A stretch of DNA of 15,028 nt. It comes from JALZCH01 sp036387315. Lineage in GTDB: Bacteria > Acidobacteriota > Blastocatellia > Pyrinomonadales > Pyrinomonadaceae. The position numbers and the translations under genes were made by a program. Within the stretch, counting starts at the first letter, position 1. Each line of letters starts with the position of its first letter. The DNA is taken from positions 1 to 15,028 of the forward strand of contig DASVTY010000161.1 of NCBI GenBank assembly GCA_036387315.1. Direction: 5' to 3'. The notes under the pieces are model-generated. The model worked only from the letters and a program-made list of their open reading frames with translations, was not told the DNA's origin and searched no databases. Positions 1 to 7,064 of this stretch are shown in pieces.

Positions 1-740
1 TTGCGAACCGTGTTGATGTCGGCGGCGGATTGCGCGCCGCCCGTGCCGCCGGAAGACGAATTGTTGTTTTCGGCTTCGATTTCAATCGCGCGAACCACAA
101 TAAACTGGCGGCTGTTTTCCAATTCGCTGATAAACCGCCGCAGATTCGCGTAACCGCCTTCGACCGTGACGCTGACGGCGGTTCCGGGATACAGATTTTG
201 ATTTTTGGATTCCGCGATTTTCGTCGGATCGTATTTTTCCAGAGCGACGGTTTCGAGCGGCGCGTAATCCGGTCCGGCGGTGTTTCGCAGATTGTTGTTG
301 CGAATAATTTCGTTCAGACGCCCGAAAAGCGAGGCATTTCCCTGCATCGGCGGTGAAAGATAATTCGCTTCAAAGCGTTCGAGACTGCCGACGATGCCGG
401 CGACTCTGCTTTCGGTCGTCTGATTTTCGCCGATGGATGTTTTCAGTTTTTGATATTCGGTTTCGAGACTGTTTCGCGATAACTCGCGCTGCCGGAGTTG
501 GGCTTGCGCCGGTTTGAGCCAGAAAAGATACGCGACCAAAACCATCAAGAGCAGAAATCCGGCAATTCCGACCGCCGCAATTTCCGGCACGTCAAACATT
601 CCGCCGCGTTTTCTAACTAGAATTCGGGGTTTTCTTTTTTCTTTCGGCGCTGCAACGGGAGCGGTCGTAACGATTGTCGTCTCTTCACGCACAATAACTT
701 CTTCGGGCGGATTTATTTTGGGTGATTCGTTCGGTGTCAT
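1..740 (-). CDS. pilO: Type IV pilus inner-membrane assembly protein PilO (3' end outside window)
   Basis: The minus-strand frame from ATG at 740 stays open to the left edge, giving 246 residues without a stop; the C-terminus is missing. The start is firm: AGGAGG at 750-745 lies four bases upstream, and the ATG overlaps the upstream gene's TGA (ATGA at 740-737). The protein has a charged, proline-containing cytoplasmic tail (about 1-50), one transmembrane helix (about 53-75, IAAVGIAGFLLLMVLVAYLF), a coiled-coil-like stretch (80-115) and a periplasmic alpha/beta part with the PilO-like pattern of a YPGTAVSVTVEGGYANLRRF segment near 185-205. The C-terminal end visible here is Ser/Gly/Asn rich. 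PilO pairs with PilN in the periplasm to link the cytoplasmic PilM ring to the PilQ/PilP secretin complex. The role is assigned from topology, the PilO-like core and the gene order directly after pilN. Confidence 0.82.
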   Translation of the reverse strand, partial: MTPNESPKINPPEEVIVREETTIVTTAPVAAPKEKRKPRILVRKRGGMFDVPEIAAVGIAGFLLLMVLVAYLFWLKPAQAQLRQRELSRNSLETEYQKLKTSIGENQTTESRVAGIVGSLERFEANYLSPPMQGNASLFGRLNEIIRNNNLRNTAGPDYAPLETVALEKYDPTKIAESKNQNLYPGTAVSVTVEGGYANLRRFISELENSRQFIVVRAIEIEAENNNSSSGGTGGAQSAADINTVR

Positions 741-1375
741 CGCGCCTCCTGTAAAGTCTGGTTTTGCGCCGTGTCAATGCCGCCCGTCGAGTTTGTTTCG
801 TAAGGAACGCCATAGCGCGGCAGATAGCGGACGCTCAAAGAATATTCGGTCAGATTGCCGCCTTTGTCTTTTTGCAAATCCTGCCCGCGCAATTCGGCTT
901 GAAACATCCCGGAATCGCCCATTTGATTGATCATCGCCATCACGTTTTCATAACTTCGGCTCAAGATCGAAATTTCCAAATCCGCCACCATCCGGTCGCC
1001 CGATTGATAAACATCGCGCACGGCAGCGTGCGAAACGCTTGTCGCCTGCGGCATCACGCTTTCCAAATCAGCTAAAAGGCGCGACCACGAAAAACGTTTT
1101 CGCGCGACGAGCTGGTGTGCGGCGAGCAAAGATTTTTGCTGTTCGGGCGTCAAGGCTTGTTTGATTTCGGCGGCTTGGGTTTTTAAATCTTTAATTTTCG
1201 GCTCAAGCTGTTTGATACTGTCGTTGACGGCTTCCGTGCGGGCGTTGACCGAGCGATATTCGGCAAATAAAAATAAAAAGCCGAAAACGGCGACGAAGCA
1301 AAGCACCGCCGCCAAAATCCAGGGCAGCGTGCGATTGCGAAAAGGACGACTCGATAAATTGAGTTGATTAATCAC
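737..1375 (-). CDS. pilN: Type IV pilus inner-membrane assembly protein PilN
   Basis: This is a bitopic membrane protein of 212 residues if started at GTG 1375. The start matches the family: PilN proteins begin almost at once with a motif like INLNLSSRPF, here INQLNLSSRPFRNRTLPW. The alternative TTG at 1438 adds 21 residues that look like translated non-coding sequence. Neither start has a strong ribosome site. A cytoplasmic motif (which in the family contacts PilM) is followed by a transmembrane helix at about 17-38, a coiled coil (about 42-80) and a periplasmic ferredoxin-like part ending in a Gln/Thr-rich tail. It sits directly upstream of pilO with a 4-base ATGA overlap, so the two are surely co-transcribed. 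No pilM lies upstream; purB does, 100 bases away. Confidence 0.85.
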   Translation of the reverse strand: MINQLNLSSRPFRNRTLPWILAAVLCFVAVFGFLFLFAEYRSVNARTEAVNDSIKQLEPKIKDLKTQAAEIKQALTPEQQKSLLAAHQLVARKRFSWSRLLADLESVMPQATSVSHAAVRDVYQSGDRMVADLEISILSRSYENVMAMINQMGDSGMFQAELRGQDLQKDKGGNLTEYSLSVRYLPRYGVPYETNSTGGIDTAQNQTLQEAR

Positions 1376-1475
1376 GATTATTTTTTGATAACAATTTTGC
1401 GGCGCGAGTTGCCGTTTTTGCGCATTTTGTCCGCGCAAACAATTTCACGCCTCGTTATTGAGAAGGTTGCAAAAA

Positions 1476-2771
1476 CTATTGGTTGAAAACGCGGGCGAAA
1501 ACTTTGTCCACGTTTCGCAAATAATGTTCGAGCGAGAAAACTTTTTCGATTTCTTCGGGCGTTAAACGGCTGCGGATGTCCGCGTCGTTCAAAATTAAAT
1601 CTTTAAATTCTCCGCCTTCGTCCCAAACGCGCATCGCGCTGCGCTGCGCCCAAACATAAGCATCTTCGCGCGAAACGCCTTTTTGCGTCAAAGCCAGCAG
1701 CAATTGACCGCTGAAAACCAAACCGCGCGTCAGATTCAAATTTTCCAGCATTCTGTTCGGATAAACAACCAAACCATCGAGCAGCGAAGCCGTTTTCGCC
1801 AGCAAATAATCGAGCGCGGATGAAGAATCCGGCAAAACAATCCGTTCCGCTGACGAATGAGAAATATCGCGTTCGTGCCAGAGCGCGACGTTTTCCAAAC
1901 CGACAATCGCGTTGGCGCGAACAGTGCGCGCCATTCCGCAGATTCTTTCCGAAAGAATCGGGTTGCGTTTGTGCGGCATTGCCGACGAGCCTTTTTGCCC
2001 GACTTTAAATTGTTCCTGCGCCTCGCGCACTTCCGTGCGCTGCCAATGTCGAACTTGCAGCGCGATTTTTTCCAGACTCGAAGCGATGATGGCGAGCGTC
2101 GTCAAATATTCGGCGTAGCGGTCGCGCTGAATCACCTGCGTTGAAACGGGCGCAGGCTTTAAGCCCAATTTTTGGCAAACTCTTTCTTCGACTTCCGGGT
2201 CGAGATGAGCGAACGCGCCGACCGCTCCCGAAATTTTCCCGTAAGAAATTGTTTCTTTCGCCCGCGCCAATCTTTCGCGGTTTCGCTCGATTTCGGCGTA
2301 CCACAAAGCCCAGGTCAAACCGAACGAAGTCGGCTCGGCGTGAATCCCGTGCGTCCTGCCGATTTGCGGCGTGTGTTTAAACTCAAACGCGCGGCGTTTT
2401 AAAACTTCCGAAAGCCGGTCAATTTTTCCCAAAAGAATCTCGCACGAATCACGCAGCAACAAAGCGTTTGCGGTGTCAACGACATCGCTCGAAGTCAAAC
2501 CGTAATGCACGAAACGCGATGCCGCGCCGATGTTTTCAGCGAGATTCGTCGTAAACGCAATCACGTCGTGATCGGTCGTTTTCTCGATTTCCGAGATTCG
2601 TTCGGGAGTAAAAGCAGCGCGGGCTTTGATTTCTTCGACCGCATCGGCGGGAATCGTTCCCATTTCGGCGTGGACTTCGCAAACTGCGATTTCCACGTCG
2701 AGCCATTTTTGAAATTTGTTTTGCTCAGACCAAAGCGCGCCCATTTCGGGCAGCGTATAGCGTTTAATCAT
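1476..2771 (-). CDS. purB: Adenylosuccinate lyase
   Basis: The 431-residue enzyme of the fumarase/aspartase superfamily acts in the cytoplasm at two purine steps: SAICAR to AICAR plus fumarate, and adenylosuccinate to AMP plus fumarate. ATG 2771 is chosen over the upstream ATG at 2807 because the family starts with MI.RYTLPEMG.LWSE and its usual length is about 430. Visible active-site elements are TTDHDV (His68), HYGLTSSD (89-96), GRTHGIHAEPTSFG with His141, and the superfamily signature GSSAMPHKRNP with Ser262 in the flexible catalytic loop. All key residues are present, so the protein should be active. No Shine-Dalgarno sequence is evident upstream. It stands between an unknown exported protein upstream and pilN downstream, with no other purine gene adjoining. 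Confidence 0.97.
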   Translation of the reverse strand: MIKRYTLPEMGALWSEQNKFQKWLDVEIAVCEVHAEMGTIPADAVEEIKARAAFTPERISEIEKTTDHDVIAFTTNLAENIGAASRFVHYGLTSSDVVDTANALLLRDSCEILLGKIDRLSEVLKRRAFEFKHTPQIGRTHGIHAEPTSFGLTWALWYAEIERNRERLARAKETISYGKISGAVGAFAHLDPEVEERVCQKLGLKPAPVSTQVIQRDRYAEYLTTLAIIASSLEKIALQVRHWQRTEVREAQEQFKVGQKGSSAMPHKRNPILSERICGMARTVRANAIVGLENVALWHERDISHSSAERIVLPDSSSALDYLLAKTASLLDGLVVYPNRMLENLNLTRGLVFSGQLLLALTQKGVSREDAYVWAQRSAMRVWDEGGEFKDLILNDADIRSRLTPEEIEKVFSLEHYLRNVDKVFARVFNQ

Positions 2772-2900
2772 AATTAAAATACGGGGTTTGAAAGATAAGC
2801 CTAACAAAAAAAGTTGAAGCTTTTACGAGTTCTAATAACGCAACTTAACGCCCGCACAGAAACTTCGAATGTAATCGCAGCTACGTCAATTGCCGACAAT

Positions 2901-3758
2901 TTACGACACCTTGAACAAATCGGCGCTTAAAGTTTCTTTAAAATAGAATTGCGATAACTTGAGCGCCCATTCTAACGCCGTAACGCTGTCTTCCTCATTC
3001 GTCAAATTAAGAACATAGGTTTGCGGCAGCGTCACGCCTTCTACCTGAGCGAAATCGCTGAATTGTTCGATTAACGTATATCGCTTTTCTTTTTGTCTTG
3101 AGCTTTGCGTAGGGTCTGAAGTAATGGGAGGCGACATGGTGTACTGATATTCGGAAAGAACATGACGATAAGTATCCGTTTCAAAATACAGATTTATCTT
3201 TAAAGTTCCGGTCTTTGAGGAGGAGAATTTCAGCTTGTGCAATTTACGGTTATTAGAATTTTCCAAGCCTGCATACTCAAGTTTCGCGTTTTTTGAATCA
3301 AAATTAAGTAAAGCCCATCCTGATGATAATGTACCGCCGAATATCCCTTGTTTGATGATATTGCTGGTAGATTTCAGAAATTCGCCCAGAAGCGTACGAT
3401 TTCCTGAAGGCATTTTCCCGACCGTTATGTCTTTGCCGTTGAACGCGACCTTTTCATATGGGTACTCGTTAGAGTTTAAGATCATTACAAACAGTAAGCT
3501 ATCGTCTACCGAAGCAAATTGTACGGGTCCCTTCATGGTTTTGCCGAAAAAGCCTCTGAGAGGCGTCAGCCGCCCGTTTCCAACCATAACGCGAGATTTG
3601 GTTTTCGCTATAGCTTCGGGCGTGCCGATGGAAGCAAGATGTTTGGTTAATACTTCCGCAGCCGTTAATTTCTCGTTTTTCTGAGGCGTCGCGGCTTGAC
3701 CGAAACTGTTAATGCAAAACGTAAAGGCGATGATTGTTAAAGTTATTATTTTTTTCAT
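2901..3758 (-). CDS. Exported protein of unknown function (acidobacterial type)
   Basis: The 285-residue protein starts with a classic signal peptide (MKKIITLTIIAFTFCINSFGQA, probable cleavage after about residue 20). The mature part begins with a helix (TAAEVLTKHLASIGTPEAI), followed by alternating hydrophobic/polar strands that suggest a beta-rich fold such as the LolA/LolB-like barrel. Examples are the segments around YEYAGLENSNNRKLHKLKF-like strands and LYFETDTYRHVLSEYQYTM, and a closing amphipathic stretch (WALKLSQFYFKETLSADLF). There are no catalytic or metal-binding motifs. I associate this architecture with a family of unnamed exported proteins in Acidobacteriota, but cannot give it a function. 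It is visibly more AT-rich than purB and asd. The gene has 257 bases of non-coding DNA upstream and 129 downstream before the purB start, so it may be transcribed alone. Confidence 0.8.
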   Translation of the reverse strand: MKKIITLTIIAFTFCINSFGQAATPQKNEKLTAAEVLTKHLASIGTPEAIAKTKSRVMVGNGRLTPLRGFFGKTMKGPVQFASVDDSLLFVMILNSNEYPYEKVAFNGKDITVGKMPSGNRTLLGEFLKSTSNIIKQGIFGGTLSSGWALLNFDSKNAKLEYAGLENSNNRKLHKLKFSSSKTGTLKINLYFETDTYRHVLSEYQYTMSPPITSDPTQSSRQKEKRYTLIEQFSDFAQVEGVTLPQTYVLNLTNEEDSVTALEWALKLSQFYFKETLSADLFKVS

Positions 3759-3985
3759 TGTTTTGAAGTGGGGCGAAAATTCGGAAATCTTCGGTTTTGA
3801 AGCCTATTTTTGATTCCTTGAAAATTGCTTGCGTCTTGAGTCTCAATCGCTGATGTCGGCTTTTGCGAAGTCACGGCTATTTACCTTAGGCTCATCATTA
3901 CTTTATAACACGGACGGATGGCGAAAGCTAAATAACGGCAATTATTACGACTGTGAAGAACATTTTAAACAGCACACCTGAAAAT

Positions 3986-4001
3986 CAATCAGTTCTGATT
4001 G
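3986..4001 (-). terminator. Weak hairpin just after the transporter remnant
   Basis: CAATCAG and CTGATTG form a perfect 7-bp inverted repeat with a 2-base loop. It lies 14 bases beyond the stop codon of the AI-2E remnant and is followed on the minus strand by a short ATTTT run. It may be the original terminator of the lost transporter gene. The tight loop and short T-run make this uncertain. I see nothing else convincing in 3759-4015. Confidence 0.25.
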
Positions 4002-4015
4002 GACGACATTCGTGT

Positions 4016-4192
4016 TTAACTATTTTCCGGTTCGTTTTTATTCTTCGCTTCCGTCTCAGCTACGTTATCATTGGATTCTCCTAAAACGTCCTCAATATAG
4101 AGCTTCCGAACTAAAACCAACCCGGCGGCGACGAGCGGCGTGGCTAAAATCAAGCCCTGACCGCCGATTAAAACGCTCAAAATCAACTGCGT
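4016..4192 (-). pseudogene. C-terminal remnant of an AI-2E family transporter
   Basis: The minus-strand frame ending in TAA at 4018-4016 encodes about 58 residues. They read STQLILSVLIGGQGLILATP, then LVAAGLVLVRKLYIEDVLGE and a charged tail. This matches the last helices of AI-2E family (PF01594) transporters, where a GxLGLLLATPL...LVLVRxLYVEDVLGD pattern closes the protein. Full members have about 350 residues, so roughly the first 300 are missing. The frame is closed by a TGA about 45 bases further upstream, and the neighbouring YcxB-like gene occupies that space and overlaps the remnant by about 10 bases in another frame. There is no plausible start or ribosome site. I read it as the stump of a gene cut by a rearrangement. 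Family recognition is from memory of the motif, not a search. Confidence 0.65.
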
Positions 4193-4701
4193 CGATTTAC
4201 TTTTGCCCTTTTCCCCATTACCGAGCGAACCAAATGTCGAAATTCATCTATTTGCGCTTCACTATCAAACCATCTTTTTGGAATAACAAAAAACACCGGC
4301 TTTTGAGGGTATAAAAGAAATTCTTTCGATTTTTCCTGAATCTCTTCTAAACTCGCCCAACTTAGTTCGCTTTTTCCTACCGGCGAAAAAATATCGTAAC
4401 CGTTTTCAGAGAATGAATATTGGAGTTTTCCTTTTGTTGAATCAAAAGCCTTTTTTGCGCCTGAATAAACACCGTAAACGGATAATATAACAGCGAGGAA
4501 GGGCATAAATGGCATAATTATGAGTGGGTTGAGTTTGCTATTGGCAATAGATAAGTAAATGCTGAAAACGCCCATTGGAGTTAAAATTAAAGCTAAAAAA
4601 AAGATAAACCAAAGTTTTTTGAATGTTTGCCAAAAGACATTACGAAATAAATCGTTGAATTCAAGATTTCCTTCAATTTCAATGCTTTGTTGCTCATTCA
4701 T
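4183..4701 (-). CDS. YcxB-like membrane protein
   Basis: The 172-residue protein has a short N-terminal tail with FNDLFRNVFWQTFKK, and two transmembrane helices (about 31-52, WFIFFLALILTPMGVFSIYL, and about 59-80, LIIMPFMPFLAVILSVYGVY). A cytoplasmic C-terminal domain follows, with the YcxB-like pattern (PF14317): FSENGYDIFSPVGKSELSWA, then a run ending FFVIPKRWF. Members of this family are short two-helix proteins of unknown biochemical role. The start ATG at 4701 has no clear ribosome site. It begins 15 bases after the asd stop on the same strand, so it may be read from the asd transcript, although its composition is distinctly more AT-rich. The last few residues (RAKVNRRS) overlap the AI-2E remnant and could be readthrough into foreign sequence. 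Confidence 0.72.
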   Translation of the reverse strand: MNEQQSIEIEGNLEFNDLFRNVFWQTFKKLWFIFFLALILTPMGVFSIYLSIANSKLNPLIIMPFMPFLAVILSVYGVYSGAKKAFDSTKGKLQYSFSENGYDIFSPVGKSELSWASLEEIQEKSKEFLLYPQKPVFFVIPKRWFDSEAQIDEFRHLVRSVMGKRAKVNRRS

Positions 4702-4716
4702 ATTTGCTTGAGGTTT

Positions 4717-5757
4717 TTAAATAAGATTTTTCGCAATCAATAATTCTGCATTTAAAACCGCCGCGCCCGCCGCGCCGCGAATGACGTTATGCGAAAGAGC
4801 GACGAATTTCCAATCAAAAACCGCATCGGGCAAAATTCTGCCGATTGTTGTCGTCATCCCGCGTCCCGCGTCGCGGTCGAGTCGCGGCTGCGGGCGATCA
4901 GGCTCTTCGCGCACGACAATCGGCTTTTCAGGTGCGGAATGCAATTTCAATTCCTGGGGTAAAGCGGAAAAATTACTCAAAGCGTTTTTGATTTCTTCGA
5001 CGTTTGTTTTGTTTTTCAGTTTGACGCGGACGCAAGCCGTGTGTCCGTCAATTACGGGAACGCGGTTGCATTGCGCGCTGATTGAAAAATCAGCCGCCTG
5101 ATTGATTTCGCCCAAAATCTTTTTCGTTTCGGCTTCGAGCTTTTCTTCTTCGGTGTTGATAAACGGAATGATATTATCCGTAATATCGAGCGAAGCGACG
5201 CCCGGATAACCTGCGCCTGAAATCGCCTGCATCGTCGTGACAATCACAGACTCAAGACCGAAATTTTGCTGCAAAACGTAAAGCGCCGGAGCGACTACAA
5301 TCGCCGCGCAGTTCGGATTTGTGGCGATAAAGCCCCGCTCAAATCCGCGTTTTTGTTTTTGCGTTTCGATTAAATCGAGGTGCGCTGCGTTGATTTCGGG
5401 AATCAAAAGCGGAATGTCCGCGTCCATCCGAAACGCAGACGAATTGCTGATTACCGGATAACCGGCACGCGCAAAGCTCATTTCGGCATCGCGCGCCGCA
5501 TCCGACGGCAGACTCGAAAAAACAACGTCGCAATCGAGAGACGGTTCAATCGGCTGGACTTTAATATTCTTGACGTTTTCCGGCATCTGCGTCGCCAATT
5601 TCCAGTTTGTCGCTTCGGCGTAAGTTTTCCCCGCCGAGCGGTCTGATGCCGCGAGCGCCGTGATTTCAAATTGCGGGTGATTTTCCAATAATTGCGCGAA
5701 ACGCTGACCGACAGTTCCGGTCGCTCCTAAAATTCCGACTCGATATTTTTTATTCAT
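4717..5757 (-). CDS. asd: Aspartate-semialdehyde dehydrogenase
   Basis: The 346-residue cytoplasmic enzyme reduces L-aspartyl-4-phosphate to L-aspartate-4-semialdehyde with NADPH. This is the branch point toward lysine/diaminopimelate, threonine and methionine. ATG 5757 is preferred to the upstream ATG at 5769, since the Rossmann fold starts at once (KKYRVGILGATGTVGQRF). Visible elements are the nucleotide-binding GATGTVGQ (residues 11-18), SSLPSDAARD (81-90), the catalytic cysteine in TNPNC (Cys150), and the substrate/base region CNRVPVIDGHT with Arg232 and His239. The insertion pattern and DRDAGRGMTTTIGR near the end fit the archaeal/fungal-like Asd class, as opposed to the classical Gram-negative one. 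No Shine-Dalgarno sequence is seen; a TTATAT box almost touches the start codon. The gene diverges from menC across a 188-base region holding a long inverted repeat. Confidence 0.96.
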   Translation of the reverse strand: MNKKYRVGILGATGTVGQRFAQLLENHPQFEITALAASDRSAGKTYAEATNWKLATQMPENVKNIKVQPIEPSLDCDVVFSSLPSDAARDAEMSFARAGYPVISNSSAFRMDADIPLLIPEINAAHLDLIETQKQKRGFERGFIATNPNCAAIVVAPALYVLQQNFGLESVIVTTMQAISGAGYPGVASLDITDNIIPFINTEEEKLEAETKKILGEINQAADFSISAQCNRVPVIDGHTACVRVKLKNKTNVEEIKNALSNFSALPQELKLHSAPEKPIVVREEPDRPQPRLDRDAGRGMTTTIGRILPDAVFDWKFVALSHNVIRGAAGAAVLNAELLIAKNLI

Positions 5758-5796
5758 ATAACAAAACAAGATTAGAGTCCCGCAAGCAAAAAAAAC

Positions 5797-5892
5797 AAAT
5801 GCGAAACAGTTGATAGTTAACAGTTAATAGTTGATAGTCAAAGGCTCGCAACTGTCAACTGTCAACTGTTAACTATCAACTGTTTCGCATTT
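5797..5892. repeat. Long perfect inverted repeat built from AGTTGATAGT-like units
   Basis: Two 29-base arms (5797-5825 and 5864-5892) are exact reverse complements around a 38-base spacer. The arms contain GCGAAACAGTTGATAGTTAA (5801-5820) and its mirror. The spacer holds further copies of the same short units: AGTTGATAGTC at 5829-5839, and ACTGTC repeated at 5851-5862. The element fills the centre of the asd/menC divergent region and is highly AT-rich compared with its flanks. It could fold into a stable cruciform or RNA hairpin in either direction. It resembles a mobile intergenic repeat more than a terminator, because no gene ends here. On the minus strand it carries TTGACT, a -35-like hexamer. 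Confidence 0.85.
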
Positions 5893-5945
5893 ACAAATTT
5901 GCCGCTTTTGCCAACAATTCAGTTTTTGTCGTAATTTATGGCGTG

Positions 5946-7064
5946 ATGAAAATCGAAAAAATCGAATTGTTTGAAATCCGTTTGCCGCTCGTCCATTTTT
6001 TTGAAACGAGCTTCGGCAGAACTTATGAGCGGCGCATAATTTTAACTTGCATAACGGACGCCGACGGCGCGACTGGCTGGGGCGAATGCACAGCGGGCGA
6101 AACGCCTTCGTATTGCGAAGAATGGACGGAAAGCTGCTGGTGGGTTTTAAAGGACATTCTCGCGCCGCGAGTTTTGGGAAAAGAAATCGAAAGCGCCGCA
6201 AATGTCTGGGATTTAATGAAAGCACCGCGCGGAAACCGAATGGCAAAAGCCGCAATCGAAACCGCCGCGTGGGATTTGGAAGCGAAAAAGTTGGGCGTTC
6301 CGCTCTGGCGGCATTTGGGCGGCGTAAAAAATGAAATTGCCTGCGGCGTCTCCATCGGCATTCAGGATACGATTGAACAGCTATTCGACAAAATCCAAAC
6401 CGAGCTTGACGCCGGTTATCAACGCATTAAAATCAAAATCAAACCCGGCTGGGATTACGAAGTTATCGAATTCGTCCGCGCCAAATTCGGCGATATTTTA
6501 TTGATGGGCGATGCAAATTCGGCTTACACGCTCGCCGACATCGAGCTTTTCCGCCGTCTCGACAAATTCAATCTGATGATGCTCGAACAGCCGCTTTCGC
6601 ACGACGACATCGTTGACCACGCGAAATTGCAGCGTGAAATTAACACGCCGATTTGTCTCGACGAACCGATCAGATCGCCCGAAGACGCGCGCAAAGCCGT
6701 CGAGTTAAAATCCGGCAAAATCATCAACATCAAATTGGGCAGAGTCGGCGGTCACGCGGAAGCGCGGCGCGTTGAAACCGTCTGCCGCGAAAACGATATT
6801 CAAGCGTGGTGCGGCGGAATGCTCGAATCCGGCATCGGACGCGCGCACAATATTGCGATGTCAACTCTCGCCGGTTTCGTTTTGCCCGGCGACGTTTCCG
6901 CAAGTAAACGCTATTGGCAGGAAGACGTGATCGAACCTGCGGTCGAAGTCACGCCGCGCGGCACAATCATCGCGCCCGAAGCGCCCGGAATCGGTTTTAC
7001 AGTCAAACGCGAACGCATCGAAAAGTTGTCTGTTCGCACTGAAGTTCTCAAAAATGAACGCTAA
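5946..7064 (+). CDS. menC: o-Succinylbenzoate synthase / N-acylamino-acid racemase (enolase superfamily)
   Basis: The 372-residue protein is a member of the MLE subgroup of the enolase superfamily. The N-terminal capping domain (1-125) precedes a TIM barrel. Catalytic residues, numbered from ATG 5946, are the KxK motif K162/K164 in RIKIKIKPGWD, metal ligands D189 (GDANSAY), E214 (LEQPL) and D239 (CLDEP), and the opposing lysine K263 (INIKLGRVGG). This set and the length fit the OSBS/NSAR family. That family makes o-succinylbenzoate for menaquinone, racemises N-succinyl amino acids, or does both; sequence alone does not separate these. A GTG three bases earlier (5943) is an equally possible start. 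No ribosome site is visible; TTGCCA (5908-5913) and TAATTT (5932-5937), 18 bases apart, are a weak promoter candidate. The gene overlaps the downstream M20 gene by 11 bases, and no other men gene is nearby, so a role with that amidohydrolase is plausible. Confidence 0.88.
   Translation: MKIEKIELFEIRLPLVHFFETSFGRTYERRIILTCITDADGATGWGECTAGETPSYCEEWTESCWWVLKDILAPRVLGKEIESAANVWDLMKAPRGNRMAKAAIETAAWDLEAKKLGVPLWRHLGGVKNEIACGVSIGIQDTIEQLFDKIQTELDAGYQRIKIKIKPGWDYEVIEFVRAKFGDILLMGDANSAYTLADIELFRRLDKFNLMMLEQPLSHDDIVDHAKLQREINTPICLDEPIRSPEDARKAVELKSGKIINIKLGRVGGHAEARRVETVCRENDIQAWCGGMLESGIGRAHNIAMSTLAGFVLPGDVSASKRYWQEDVIEPAVEVTPRGTIIAPEAPGIGFTVKRERIEKLSVRTEVLKNER

Noticed and set aside
514..930. Plus-strand ORF of 138 codons over the pilN/pilO junction.
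   Set aside because: The minus-strand pair has an ATGA overlap, a perfect AGGAGG site and transmembrane helices in the right places, so the plus-strand frame is spurious.
3235..3684. Plus-strand ORF of 149 codons opposite the exported protein gene.
   Set aside because: It lies wholly antisense to a gene with a clear signal peptide and family-like sequence; its own translation shows no domain or ribosome site.
4012..4314. Plus-strand ORF of 100 codons across the transporter remnant and the YcxB-like gene end.
   Set aside because: It is a shadow of the minus-strand frames; the translation is basic and low in recognisable structure.
5797..5892. Possible CRISPR array or bidirectional terminator from the repeated AGTTGATAGT units.
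   Set aside because: There are no regular unique spacers, the repeats are mirror images, and no gene ends at this place.
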